This document shows positions 1 through 10,112 of a stretch of 64,000 nt of DNA, in pieces. The DNA is from Oopsacas minuta (taxonomy: Eukaryota; Porifera; Hexactinellida; Lyssacinosida; Leucopsacidae). Where the stretch lies: positions 29,493 to 93,492 of the forward strand of contig JAKMXF010000001.1 in assembly GCA_024704765.1 (NCBI GenBank). The letters run 5' to 3'. The translations under genes and the position numbers were made by a program. How positions within the stretch are numbered: the first letter of the stretch is position 1; each line of letters opens with the position of its first letter. The notes under the pieces were generated by a model. That model had not been told where the DNA came from, searched no databases, and saw only the letters and a program-made list of their open reading frames with translations.

Positions 1-702
1 TTCTTTGCCAAGCAGTTGGAGGAAAATGTCTAAAAACCGTGAGTTTATTATGTAAGGGAGATCAATCCATTGAGTATATAATCCCACTACCCGTAGCGTG
101 GTGCATAGGGTCTCAGGTGTGAAAGAAGTGGAATCAATGAGGATCTGTATCCAGGATTCTACCAGCTGACTGATACACCCCTCTCTCATGTTATCCTTTA
201 TGAGATTAGCTCGTTGTTGATCCTCTAGAGATCGTGGTATAGACTTATCCATGACTTCATCATTCATATAGAGGAGTATGTGTAGATACAGCTGGGTAGG
301 TTCATGGCTGTATGAAGTGAGATAGGAGAGGATGTCGGAGAAGAATGAGGGCCAGTAGTCAGGATAATCCTGGAGGAACACGTGAATAAATATTTGACAC
401 TTCTTATTGAGGATGAAGGAGGGTTGGGGAGAAGAACTCTGTTCCAACCAGGAGAGTAGTAGCTTTCTGAAGAAGAGCTTATTGTCAGCTGATTCCTGTG
501 AGTATCGAGTCTTTGAGAATTCCTCCAGGATTCTGAGACAGAAGAATATCACATGTTGATCGTAAGTATTAGACTCCTTAATAGTGTCAGCACATAGCAT
601 CCATCCGTTAGGAGCTGTCAATAGCTGGTTGAAGTAGATTAGGACTTGAGACTGGTTTGAAGTGTCAGGGGAGGATAGGAGGGATGACAAGTTGGGATCC
701 AT
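1..702 (-). CDS. XPOT: Exportin-T (tRNA nuclear exportin), 5' part
   Basis: The first 234 codons of an open frame run off the window's left edge without a stop. I recognise the N-terminal part of the importin-beta-family exportin for mature tRNA (Los1/XPOT): the order of blocks such as FCLRILEEF, IKDNMREGC, LVESWIQIL and WIDLPYIINSRF matches the known protein. It would carry tRNA through nuclear pores with Ran-GTP, using HEAT-like helical repeats. The start is the ATG at 702-700, followed by an acidic/polar N terminus like that of known exportin-T. No intron is seen in these 702 nt. Eight nt before the ATG lies an acceptor-like CAG (ACTCACTCAG on the coding strand), so the 5' UTR may be cis- or trans-spliced. 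Family assignment is from remembered similarity; the remaining roughly three quarters of the protein is outside the window. Confidence 0.9.
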   Translation of the reverse strand, partial: MDPNLSSLLSSPDTSNQSQVLIYFNQLLTAPNGWMLCADTIKESNTYDQHVIFFCLRILEEFSKTRYSQESADNKLFFRKLLLSWLEQSSSPQPSFILNKKCQIFIHVFLQDYPDYWPSFFSDILSYLTSYSHEPTQLYLHILLYMNDEVMDKSIPRSLEDQQRANLIKDNMREGCISQLVESWIQILIDSTSFTPETLCTTLRVVGLYTQWIDLPYIINSRFLDIFLQLLGKE

Positions 703-1007
703 AGGATTGCCTGAGTGAGTAATACGTAATAACTGATTGAATACTAACTACATGCTGTGAATACTATTAGAGTAGTAATTTTAGCAATCATTCATGATCA
801 GATGTCTGGAATGAATTATTCAAAATATCCAGGTTTTGCCAGATATTCGGAATGATATTTTGAGGATAGAACCAAAATTGGATTTCAATTTCCTAAAATT
901 TGATCATTATGATGAGGATATGGGTAATTAGAGAGAAACGAAAAATCTTTGTGATGTTAATTCTTCGGACTAATTCATATGAATAATTCACTCGCGCGGT
1001 TAGCTTT

Positions 1008-1023
1008 CTAGGTCGCTGCGCGA
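1008..1023. repeat. Dispersed repeat word, inverted copy at 20788-20803
   Basis: The 16-nt CTAGGTCGCTGCGCGA occurs here and as its exact reverse complement at 20788-20803. Flanks also resemble each other (GCGC- and CTTCGC-rich). It is probably a piece of a dispersed element; similar GC-rich scraps occur near 17030 and 44200. Confidence 0.5.
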
Positions 1024-1313
1024 AGGCTAAAGTATCCTTGAGCTTTGTCCCTTGCTAAAACAAGGGACAAAGCTTTTAAGGAAGAAACAGCTATATTTGT
1101 CAGTACTTTTTGGGTCTCTACGCGACGGGCTATACTCAACAATATGTGCCTCGTGGTTAATTTTTGCAGGAAATTTTAATTTGTTATCCATGGTCCATCC
1201 AAATTCCATTAAATGACATTCTGTGGTAATACTGGAGCTGTACGTGGCTTTTGGTTAGTAATCTCGGAACTTCGTACCTCGTGTATTAAGAATTTCTCAT
1301 ATTACACAAACGA

Positions 1314-1425
1314 TCGGGACCGCGATCGTTTTTGAAATAAGGATCTTGATCGGGATTGCCGATCATAATTTCAGCTAAGATCAGGATTGGGATCGCGATC
1401 TTGTTTAACACGATCGACTAATGCC
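1314..1425. repeat. GATC-rich low-complexity patch
   Basis: Nine GATC tetranucleotides fall in roughly 110 bp, mostly within variants of GATCGGGATYGCGATC. The flanks are ordinary AT-rich sequence. It may be a decayed short tandem repeat or a subterminal repeat of a transposon. Confidence 0.5.
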
Positions 1426-2227
1426 TTAAACATAGGTCAAGTTTCACGGCACCAAGGATACTCACATATTATAGTCTATTAAATTCAATTTGTTTAAAAA
1501 GTGGCACTATTAATAGGAAGCACTATGTGTAATGAGATTAAAACTAACCTCTCATAGTGCCTCCAATTAATGTATTCTATATCATTATTATAACTTGGTA
1601 TCGGTTATTCCAAACGAATGGCGGACATTTCGCAGAATTTAATTTATAGAATAACTTAAATTTAGGACTGAATGTGTTCAAATTGAGATCCTGTTACACT
1701 TTACATGGTCCAAGGACTAGATACAGATATGGCCGACCATAAGTGGTCCAGGGAAGACCAATTATGGAAGAAAATCAATTATAAGCAATATTGATAACAA
1801 ATCCGAACAAAATCCAATTCAGTAAGTACAATAGATTCTAAAGACCCAAACCAACAACCTAAGGTAGTCAGAGATCCTGACAACTTCCAGGAACAAGCCT
1901 GCCACTAATCCAAGGTATATTTGTACACTACAGTTCGATCAAAAACCGTCAACAATAAGATATCGCTCCCAAATACACACCAACCAACACCCAGTAAGGT
2001 AGGGAGGCACTAGGTCTAGAAATAGTCAGACAATATATGTATAGATTGATAGAAAAGTCTCAGATACGGTCTAGGCACCTAGCGACGAAATGTCCGTTTA
2101 CCATTTCAGACGTTGATCATGTCTGCATAGAGTTCCTGGAGGATTTCAATTTGAAATCGAAGCGAAGCGAAGTAATTGAACACCCTGATGATTCGTGATA
2201 TATATGCGCTGAGTGCAGGTTAAGCCA

Positions 2228-2271
2228 CCATACACGATGCAACATTATTGCACCTTGTATGGTAAGAGTTG
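2228..2271. repeat. Hairpin repeat, related copy at 26778-26801
   Basis: Two 15-nt arms (2228-2242 and 2248-2262, two mismatches) face each other across a 5-nt loop. The right arm plus the following 9 nt recurs at 26778-26801 with two mismatches, and a shorter match lies near 26859. It looks like a small dispersed MITE-like family. Confidence 0.55.
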
Positions 2272-2603
2272 TTTTATAGGTACATAAATTGCAGTCCTGA
2301 CTATCTTCCTATAGTTTCATGCCATACATTTTGTAAGATATAATGGTGCAAACATGAAGTCAGGCATAGTCGCCAAGTTTGGGTACCTGGGGGACTAGAC
2401 TCCCCAGGTTTAGTGGTTGAGACAGTACTTTGTGTGAATTTACATAGAGGTAGCAACAATTTCCCATGGTGGTCCCCACAGGTCGGATTTTGTTTCCTAA
2501 AACTTGGCGCCAATAAAGTGAGGTATTATTTTAGGTGCATATTTTTGCCTATATAAGTATACTCAAACATATCTTGAATACATTATATAGATATACCATC
2601 ACA

Positions 2604-3446
2604 ATGAACTTGGATATACATCAAGTACTACCTCTCCTGGCTAAAATAGACCCCGGTCTCACGAAGGAGTTCCTCCTTAGTTCTAGTATCCCCCTTATCG
2701 TCTGCAGCAGCGGTCTCATTTCTACATTCAACGTATATGAACATGGATTTCCTCTCTCCTTTGCTATACTTCCAATATACAATACTATTTCTGCATGGAA
2801 GAGTGGCACAGTTCTCTCTACACCCGTTCTCCTCTACAACAGTACTATGATGTTTCACGGAATAATACTTAGTTTATACATGTACTATAGAAAGAACAAA
2901 ACATTTCTCGAGCATTTCAACACTCACATAGTTGAAACAAGTAATGCTTATACTGCATTACGTGATGCCTCTCTACTGGTTAGAATTATTAACTGGTTAG
3001 CTATAACTGGGGTTATGACCTGCTGGAATGCTATCCCCTATATATACACACTAAGGGGGGATGGTTCATCTCCTACTGGGGTGCTTGGCCTGTCTCTCAT
3101 TGCACTAGGCTCTGTTCTTCAAGCAACCGCTGACCATCAGAAGAAGAGACATAAATATATACACGGACCTTACTCGTACTGTAAGGATGGTGTGTATAAG
3201 CTCTGTAGACATCCTAACTACCTTGGAGAAATTCTCTACCATCTGGGAGTTTTAATTTCCGGTTATTCTCTTTTTCCAAGTATTTCTCGCTGGCTTTTAG
3301 TAGGAATAATCCCTCTATGCTTTGTCCCAATGATGTTTTTCGTAACCTATGACATGTCTGAAAAGCAAGCAGCTAAGTACGAACGTGAATCAACCTACAA
3401 AGATTATCAGGCTAGTGTAAAGCGACTCATCCCCTATGTGTGGTGA
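2604..3446 (+). CDS. DUF1295 / steroid-5-alpha-reductase-like membrane protein
   Basis: A 280-residue multi-pass membrane protein. The C-terminal half carries the signature of the DUF1295 / isoprenylcysteine-methyltransferase-like reductase group: a QATADHQKKRHK segment on the cytosolic side, then GVYKLCRHPNYLGE, then two hydrophobic helices and a charged tail. Members are predicted NAD(P)H-dependent lipid or steroid reductases in the ER; the substrate here is unknown. Several hydrophobic stretches at roughly residues 25-45, 55-75, 85-100, 130-150, 160-180 and 215-260 support at least six membrane segments. The frame is open further upstream to 2535, but the ATG at 2604 gives the more plausible N terminus, and a TATA-like CTATATAAG lies about 50 nt before it. 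It is a single exon, divergent from the exportin-T gene. The family call is good, the reaction uncertain. Confidence 0.75.
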   Translation: MNLDIHQVLPLLAKIDPGLTKEFLLSSSIPLIVCSSGLISTFNVYEHGFPLSFAILPIYNTISAWKSGTVLSTPVLLYNSTMMFHGIILSLYMYYRKNKTFLEHFNTHIVETSNAYTALRDASLLVRIINWLAITGVMTCWNAIPYIYTLRGDGSSPTGVLGLSLIALGSVLQATADHQKKRHKYIHGPYSYCKDGVYKLCRHPNYLGEILYHLGVLISGYSLFPSISRWLLVGIIPLCFVPMMFFVTYDMSEKQAAKYERESTYKDYQASVKRLIPYVW

Positions 3447-4096
3447 CTAGTTGGTTGTAAAAGCAACTACTAACCTATTGTTTGTTTCTACGTCTTTATT
3501 TTAGCTACTATAGTTATCTATTTATTGATTCTATTACTTAAAATTCTATTATTGTTTGTCCACTTTGTATTAAACAAATTGAGTTTAATAGACTAAGCTG
3601 TCGGCACAGGTTGTGATTTATATTTTATCTCTCTGTTACGGCGATCATTCTTCAACTGTCCCCGGAGAGTAATCAATCTCTCTTCTATCAAGATGGTCTC
3701 TGATTCTAATTTCTCCCGAACCTACTTTTCTGGGATTTGCCCTATATGAGATGCCATTGTTAATAATGTAAGTATTTATAATACTATTATGATTCAAGGT
3801 GTCAAAAGGCTATAATGATGCCAATTGCCCCCCTCACCTCCAATGCGGCTCTCAATCCAATCCAATTTTGGGAAACCGTAGAGCCGCGGTTCCTAACCTT
3901 TTCATCCGTGGACAACCAAGGAGTCCATGTACCCTAGGTCGGGAACCGCTACCTTAGAACACAAAACAGCATAAGTATGGTACTCTTTGGCAACCATGAA
4001 TCTATAATATAGTGACTTGCAAAACTACAAAAAATATTGAAAAATATGAGAATAAAAATTAAAAGAATTGTAGTTTGTGACAATCCTTCCGGTCCA
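3447..4096. other. Intergenic region with hAT-like remnant
   Basis: No gene seen. Around 3890-3955 a GCGGTTCCTAACCTTTT end faces an AGGTCGGGAACCGC end across about 40 bp, the arrangement of a tiny hAT-type MITE. No matching 8-bp target duplication is visible, so it is old. Convergent 3' ends of the two flanking genes fall here. Confidence 0.5.
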
Positions 4097-5269
4097 CTAC
4101 AACAATACGACCCTCCTCGTCAAAATGTCAATGCCAAGATGTTTATAGAATTCTCCAGGTCCTGTCCCTTCATGTCCAATAGTAGTCACAATATGTCCCT
4201 CAATAGAGATTACTTTAATGTTATGAGCTCCCATGTCACTAACAACAATGTTCTGATGTCTGTCTAGACAGATATGGGAAGGATTAGTGAGTAGTTCCTG
4301 TGACGCAATCACTTGAAAGATGTTCCCATCTCTTGAAAATGATTGTATGAGAGAGTCACACTTAAACAGGACTACGAATAGAGATGGAGTTGTTCTTAGG
4401 CGCCTTAGCCTTGTGTCTTGTGTTAAGTGAGGAGAGTTAAGTACTGTTATCTTGATTATACTCAAATCCTCCAAACTGTGATGAGCTATGTGATTAACTT
4501 CACGCATTCCTGTATACAGTGTATCTACGTCAGCTGATATACAGGATATGCTATATTCTGTTTCTACTTTACACATTATTTCTCCTGACACTTTCTCCAG
4601 CTTGTAGATACCATCTGGAAGTAAACATTTAACAAACAGCTGATGAGGTGTTACAACTATATCAGAAGGAAAAGATATTCCTTGTAGCTTAACGGTCCTC
4701 GTATAAGAGCCATCATTACAGAACACCTGAATCCTACCAAGCAAATAATCACACACATAAATATCTCCGTTACTTCTATCTATTGAGAGACAAAGAGGAG
4801 CTAATATCTCATCACTTCCCTCTCCATACATGATGCCAGACCACACTGGTTTGTGTCTGTTCACGCAAGACACTCCTTCAACTACGCGACATAATGCTGC
4901 CATGCCACCTTCCAACCACCCGTCATGCCATTCGAGCCACACAGATGAAACCCGATCAATAATCGCCTCCAGTCCTTGGATTTCATTGTCTAGCTCTCTT
5001 GACACATCTACCAAATTAACATTCAACTCATTGTATACCAAATTTTGTGTCACCTCAGCTTTGGTGATTCGCAGCTGATCCAATTTGTTTTGCCTGTCCA
5101 CCACTTTAGCATCTGTCACACAGACCACTTCATCTAGTTGTGCCTCCACTTCTAGATGTTTCTCCCGTAGCACACGGAAATAGAACTGAAATCTGGCTCG
5201 GAGTTCTTCTTTCGCCATCAACACCTCTCTTCTAAGCCTTTCCAACTCTCTAGCTGTCTCTTCTTGCAT
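4097..5269 (-). CDS. NHL-repeat beta-propeller protein with coiled coil (TRIM-like, no RING)
   Basis: A 390-residue protein with a charged coiled coil (about residues 1-115) followed by an NHL-type propeller (about 150-390). NHL blades are visible as LSIDRSNGDIYVCDYLLGRIQVF and ICLDRHQNIVVSDMGAHNIKVI. This is the back half of the TRIM-NHL layout; no RING is present. The frame is open a further 75 nt upstream of the chosen ATG and there reads Cys- and His-bearing residues (CIKEY then SAHKKY) that look like the end of a B-box, preceded by an in-frame TAG that could belong to a splice acceptor. The true 5' exon may therefore be missing from this model or degenerate. TRIM-NHL proteins act as scaffolds, E3 ligases or RNA binders; without RING, ligase activity is unlikely. 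Two further NHL copies lie in this window. Confidence 0.75.
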   Translation of the reverse strand: MQEETARELERLRREVLMAKEELRARFQFYFRVLREKHLEVEAQLDEVVCVTDAKVVDRQNKLDQLRITKAEVTQNLVYNELNVNLVDVSRELDNEIQGLEAIIDRVSSVWLEWHDGWLEGGMAALCRVVEGVSCVNRHKPVWSGIMYGEGSDEILAPLCLSIDRSNGDIYVCDYLLGRIQVFCNDGSYTRTVKLQGISFPSDIVVTPHQLFVKCLLPDGIYKLEKVSGEIMCKVETEYSISCISADVDTLYTGMREVNHIAHHSLEDLSIIKITVLNSPHLTQDTRLRRLRTTPSLFVVLFKCDSLIQSFSRDGNIFQVIASQELLTNPSHICLDRHQNIVVSDMGAHNIKVISIEGHIVTTIGHEGTGPGEFYKHLGIDILTRRVVLL

Positions 5270-6544
5270 ACCAGCGCCAAATTCAGTACCATGTTCCTCA
5301 AGATATTTCTTGTGAGCACTATTCTTATACTCTTTTATGCAACTAATCTACTCTTCTACAATCCGCTTACACCACAGAACATACTGTACACTTAGTTACA
5401 GGTAGTCACTGATCTCTCTAACATACACTACACACTCTAGCAACCTACGAAACGATTTATTATTATAGAATTGATTTAATCGATTGAATATAGCACTAAA
5501 CAATATTATGAGTAGTAAAATATATAAGTGATAGTTCCATATTTCAATTCGGTGTTATAATGAACCAATCGCCTTTGAAAGGCTCGATCACTTCATCTTC
5601 AGTTAGTATAACTATTTTGAACTATTTGTATAGTTCTTACATTTGAGACTTGTTGACAGGGGTGTAATCCTAAGTATAAAAGTAAGGGAACGCTCCAAAA
5701 CACTGCCTCTTCCACTGAATTTGCGCCTCTTATGTGGTATAATCGGCGGCTTTGATGTCCTAGTTTTCCAGGCTTGTCTACACTGACATCTTATGAAATA
5801 CAAGATATTTAAACTAAATATGTAATATTCAAAGTAAAAAGCATGGAAGCTACCATATTTAGTACTTTTTAGCTGAAAATCGAAGGAACATAAGCATTTC
5901 CACATGTAAACGATTCTTACATAAAAATTGGATAATACAAACTATACTACTAAGCAATAAAATGTTGGCTATAATGTTGAACACAATTTCTAAACTGAAA
6001 AATATAGTTAAATAATCCAATATTTACAAAAAGAAGCGCATTCACGTTCCCCCATTCTCCCTCCAATACGCCCCTGAAGTGAAGTATATAATAGTGAGCT
6101 GTGATATCATGTTGTAAATGTTCATGTAACGAGCGAGCGGGGTCTTATATAATCGCTGAGATGGTCTCCTGTTATGAAGATGATAATCCAAGCTGAAGAT
6201 TTCCATAAAGAATTCAGATTTTTTGAAATGCTGGTTTTATTGAGACTTGGCTGGTCCGCTGGTTTGGCCAACCAAATGCTGGTCACTTGGGGTCTATGTA
6301 ATAATTTCATTAATATTCCATAATATACTATAAATATATCAACTTGAGGTTATTTCTGACACAAAATCAGAGTACATGGAAGAGGTCACACTAAACACGG
6401 AAGTTATTCTACTTTAATAATTGTGTCAGTTCAGCAGTTTTGGCTACAAACCATTAATTCTATTAGAATCTATAAATTAAATTTTGATAACAAAACAATA
6501 ATCTAAACGAACTCAAACAAATTCCAACATTTATGCGGTAGATA
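5270..6544. other. Intergenic region
   Basis: The first roughly 130 nt may hold degenerate B-box-like coding sequence of the neighbouring NHL gene (coding-strand pattern C-x2-C near 5385). The rest is AT-rich with short frames and no recognisable domain. I see no RNA gene or clear transposon ends. Confidence 0.4.
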
Positions 6545-7210
6545 TGAGCAACAGTTGTATCCAAATATTCTCACATGTAGGAAAACACCTCAACATATTC
6601 GGAGATCAACACCTGAAACAGCCATGGGGTATCCTAATCCATGAGGATAGCATTTATGTCACGGATATAGGTCATCACGCTATCTTTCAATCCAGCTACC
6701 AGACCTAACAATGATAAAGCAAGTAGGTTAGGAAAGTTCTGGCAGTACAGAGTTCAATACTCCTGGACAACTCTTCATCTCTCCCAATCAACACCTTGAT
6801 GTCCCAGATAGAAACAACAACAGACTCCAAATTCTAAAAACTAATCTGGAATTCAAGGACTCGCAACATCACGAATGTCTAAACTTGTTGATGTAAAGTT
6901 CTCAAACAATGAAATGTTTGTGTTGAGCTCTAGAGAGTATCCGTGTATTCATGTGTTTACGCTCTCAGGCGAGAAGTCCCGCTCCTTACTAGGTACCAGA
7001 GGTTATGAAACACTAGTGATCGGAACATTTTTCTTCTGCCTAGACGGAAAAAATAACATTCTCATTAGCGACTTGACAGCTAACATAATTAAAGTATTAT
7101 CACCAGAAGAAGACATCCTATACACGATAGGACAGAGTAGACATGGCGCTGGAATTTTTTACGTCCTTTTTGATATTGAATACACAAACAAAACTCGTTT
7201 GAGTTTCTGA
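6545..7210 (+). pseudogene. NHL-repeat protein pseudogene
   Basis: Broken NHL-propeller coding sequence in three pieces. The first frame reads blade-like sequence (IQIFSHVGKHLNIFGDQHL, WGILIHEDSIYVTDIGHHAI) and is lost at about 6690 by what looks like a 1-nt deletion. The next frame continues with LPDLTMIKQVG, hits a TAG where a lysine would fit, and goes on with FISPNQHLDVPDRNNNRLQI. The last piece, 6875-7210, is open for 111 codons with further blades (FCLDGKNNILISDLTANIIKVL). The coiled coil and B-box expected upstream are absent. It is therefore a truncated, frameshifted copy of the NHL family seen at 4097-5269 and 51247-52110, on the opposite strand to its nearest relative. Transcription cannot be judged. 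Confidence 0.8.
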
Positions 7211-7631
7211 AAACAAGAGTTTTTGTTTACAAATATTTTGTAATTAATTTGCAATTTTGTATTGACTGTCTGTGTTCTCAATGGAGTATAGGAGACAAAG
7301 AATAACCTTCAAATATCCTATCTATATTAGATTACTATGTAAATTCCAAATATCGAAATTGTGTATTGATATCACTACAAAGTTGACATAAGTAATTCTC
7401 AAGAAGACGGCCCATATTGGCTATGTCTGACTAGCTTGTTAATTAGGGAGGAGACAGACAATATTATAAATCCATCTGCTCTATCTAGAATATCTCCCAG
7501 TACAAAATGTCAACGCAAATACTAAATATATAATTGAATTCCGAAATAATTCAATTTACAATTTGCATATCTAAGTTCAGACATTAAAAGTATGCAAATA
7601 TTTAATTTATAACCATATATCGACTGAGCAG
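7211..7631. other. Short intergenic region
   Basis: AT-rich, with no gene or repeat recognised. It lies between the 3' ends of the NHL pseudogene and the convergent Ras-like gene. Confidence 0.5.
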
Positions 7632-8198
7632 TTACATACAACTACAACTAGACTTCTTCTTGCTTTTCTTTACAAGAATTTTGGTCTGATCTCTAATCTC
7701 AGTAATTAGCGTGGTGAACACTTCGTCTACGTTAATATTGTATTTAGCTGACGTCTCAATGTAAGATGCCTTTAATGCTCTCGCAAGTATCTCTCCCTCC
7801 CCCATCTGAACAACTCTGTGCTGTGATAGATCTGATTTATTAGCTACGATAACAACCGGCAATGACATGCTATCATCCATGCGTCTAGCTGTTCGTATAC
7901 ACTGATAAGTCTTCTTGACTCTAAGGAATGACTCTCTGCTGGTGATGTCATAGACAATAATGAAGCTATGTCCTTGTGTGTAATACATGGACCGAGTTAG
8001 ATTCTCTTCTCCCTTGCCGTCCGTATCAATAATGTCCAGTTTATACATGAAATGCTCGTACGGTACATTAGTACTGTACGTGTCCTCTATCGTGTGTATG
8101 TATGAGAGAGGGAACTCTTCTCCGATATATCTTTTCAAGAGAGCAGTTTTTCCAACTTCTCCTATTCCGAGTACAATCACACGATAACATGTAGACAT
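7632..8198 (-). CDS. Ras-family small GTPase with atypical switch II
   Basis: A 188-residue Ras-superfamily GTPase, single exon. The P-loop GIGEVGKT is at residues 11-18, the switch I threonine is in TIEDTY (36-41), the G3 motif DTDG is at 58-61, NKSD at 120-123 and ETSAK at 148-152. The protein ends in a lysine-rich tail and CSCM, a CaaX box for prenylation, with a second Cys just upstream suitable for palmitoylation, so plasma-membrane attachment is likely. Switch I and II fit the Ras/Rap/DiRas branch rather than Rho, Rab or Ran. The oddity is DTDGKGE where Ras has DTAGQE: the residue matching catalytic Gln61 is Lys and Ala59 is Asp, and the Gly13 position is Glu. These changes predict weak GTP hydrolysis, as in some atypical Ras proteins. 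The exact subfamily is unknown. Confidence 0.88.
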   Translation of the reverse strand: MSTCYRVIVLGIGEVGKTALLKRYIGEEFPLSYIHTIEDTYSTNVPYEHFMYKLDIIDTDGKGEENLTRSMYYTQGHSFIIVYDITSRESFLRVKKTYQCIRTARRMDDSMSLPVVIVANKSDLSQHRVVQMGEGEILARALKASYIETSAKYNINVDEVFTTLITEIRDQTKILVKKSKKKSSCSCM

Positions 8199-8877
8199 TG
8201 TTCAATTGTAGAGTTGGGCATTGTCCTCCTTATAAATTTATGATATTGAATGATATGATATTTGATCCTACTCATAAACATACTATAAATATTCAGAAAG
8301 AATGTATGGATTAATTAGAGATTACACTCTAATTCATTGAAATAATGCAAAAATATTAAAATTGGTTTTGAGGGTGGATTTGAGAGGTATGACTATACAA
8401 ATTAGATTATCATACCCTCTAAGTATGATCCGGAGTACCTTGGAGTCATGCAATTAATTAACTGAATTAGGCGTATGAAAATTGACAGGAGGAGCATCAG
8501 AAGCGTACTCCCAAATCCTATATATCTCTCTGCTTGTAGTTGTAGGAGTGTCTGAGTCAGGAGAAGAATTTAGCCCAACTAAATGTAATACACATTAACA
8601 ACTATATCTTATAATAATTTAATATACAATCTAACTTCTATGACATCCACTGAGGGGACTGGCCAAAAGTGGCCGTGAGAAATTTGAAGTTAATGACCGT
8701 ATATAGAGGTAGTTATAGAAATGCCGTTATAAACAGACTCAATTCGTGTGAGGGTCCAGAAATGGTGGCCGCTGCCTGCAGATATTGCTATAAAAGGTGG
8801 CGGTTAAGCTACTTTACTGTATTTAAATAGTACGATATAACAATTCAATACAAATGACAAAATATAGCAGTATTAAT
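8199..8877. other. Intergenic region
   Basis: No gene recognised. The segment 8655-8810 has repeated GTGGCCG / GTGGCGG words facing each other loosely and may be an old transposon, but no clean inverted ends or target duplication were found. Confidence 0.4.
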
Positions 8878-10041
8878 TTATACGTACTCACATTCACTAG
8901 AAAGGTCTTCACATTTTCTGAATAGGGTGCATACGCCCAACGTATCCCAAATATACACAAACGTATTCTCATCTGCTACATACATTGTTCCAGGACAAAA
9001 GCATGATGATAAATAACCAAAATCGGCTATTTGTCCCTCTCCAGTGTAACTAACGATGAATTTCTTAGGGTAGAGATCTGAATCCAAGCTACAAAGAATC
9101 CTTCCTCCCCGTGTGATATCAACATACACTGGTGTTTTTGTGTTCAGTTTATTCAAATGCTGACATCTAATTGAAATCTTGTCTCCAGGGATGTTGCTGT
9201 CCCCAGCTAGTTTCCTAACAAATATCATTCCATCTTGGTAGTAGACTAGTAGTAGCTCAATCCCATGTATAAAATAGTCACCTCTGTACACGCCAGGTGA
9301 CAACAGCTGTGGTTCATCGGTATGTACTTTACACACAACTACCTTGGTTAAGTTAAGCTCACAGGTAGTATTATTATAGGATGAGTTGAGGTCTGAATAT
9401 CTGTCAATACTGTATACATCCCGTGAGCCGAGGTCTTTGAGTTTAGGATTGTTGATTTCACATACGAGATTCTTACAAGCAGACTTACTCAACCGGATAA
9501 TTTTGAGAGGGTCTACTCTCTCTCCCTCTTCAAATCTTCCTGAGCACGAAAATGTTACATTTCTCTTAGAAATTTTAAAAGAACTATCGTAGAGAGAGAA
9601 TTTCGCAATTTCGTGATACTCAAGTGGATTATTCATAAATTTAACATGTCTTAATCCTGGCATTTTTCCGATGAATTCTAATGGGTTAGTTGATGATTGA
9701 GCTATGCTTATTACTATGTTGTAAGGATCAAGATGGAGAACCCATAAACCTCGTAATTGGCATAGAAAATAGTAATATTTGTGGTACAGAGATTTGTTTG
9801 AGAGATCAGGAAGGAGATGAAATACACTTACATCGCGATACCGATATGATATAATGTATTTCCAAATAATATCAGTGTTACAGAGTACATAGAGTTCTTT
9901 ACAACAAACTGATAAAGCAGATAAAGATCTTGGAGTACATACGATAACAATTTTAATGAGAATATCTCGAGGAAGCTCCAACAACAGTAGAGGTTTGTGA
10001 GCAGGATTTTGCTTAACTAATTCAGAATTTGACTCTGCCAT
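8878..10041 (-). CDS. F-box protein, FBXO31-like
   Basis: A 387-residue protein. Residues about 20-65 form an F-box: LELPRDILIKI, then RSLSALSVCCKELYVLC and IIWKYI, the usual Leu-Pro start and Trp end. After it, LYHKYYYFLCQLRGLWVLHLD resembles the linker and first strand of the FBXO31/FBXO39-type C-terminal substrate domain. It would be a substrate receptor for an SCF (Skp1-Cul1-F-box) ubiquitin ligase; the substrate is not predictable. The start is the first ATG of the open frame; no upstream exon is needed. The F-box assignment is firm in pattern; the FBXO31 resemblance rests on a short stretch and overall architecture. A pogo-like transposon begins about 70 nt upstream of the start codon and may have displaced or supplied promoter sequence. 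Confidence 0.7.
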   Translation of the reverse strand: MAESNSELVKQNPAHKPLLLLELPRDILIKIVIVCTPRSLSALSVCCKELYVLCNTDIIWKYIISYRYRDVSVFHLLPDLSNKSLYHKYYYFLCQLRGLWVLHLDPYNIVISIAQSSTNPLEFIGKMPGLRHVKFMNNPLEYHEIAKFSLYDSSFKISKRNVTFSCSGRFEEGERVDPLKIIRLSKSACKNLVCEINNPKLKDLGSRDVYSIDRYSDLNSSYNNTTCELNLTKVVVCKVHTDEPQLLSPGVYRGDYFIHGIELLLVYYQDGMIFVRKLAGDSNIPGDKISIRCQHLNKLNTKTPVYVDITRGGRILCSLDSDLYPKKFIVSYTGEGQIADFGYLSSCFCPGTMYVADENTFVYIWDTLGVCTLFRKCEDLSSECEYV

Positions 10042-10112
10042 TTACAAATTCCATTCTACTAAAGAAATACGTATATATGAAATATAAGGAGGTTTATAAC
10101 CTAGTAATGAGC

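Larger units (their letters stand above)
703..2603. other. Intergenic region with repeat fragments
   Basis: No convincing gene; the only frames are short and have no recognisable motifs. It contains a GATC-rich patch (about 1314-1425), a 16-nt word at 1008-1023 found again in reverse complement at 20788-20803, and a hairpin repeat at 2228-2262. A TATA-like CTATATAAG lies about 50 nt upstream of the next gene's ATG. Promoters of the divergent flanking genes should lie here but cannot be placed. Confidence 0.5.

Noticed and set aside
1027..1209. 60-codon minus-strand frame
   Set aside because: No domain, atypical composition and no support from neighbours; chance frame in AT-rich DNA.
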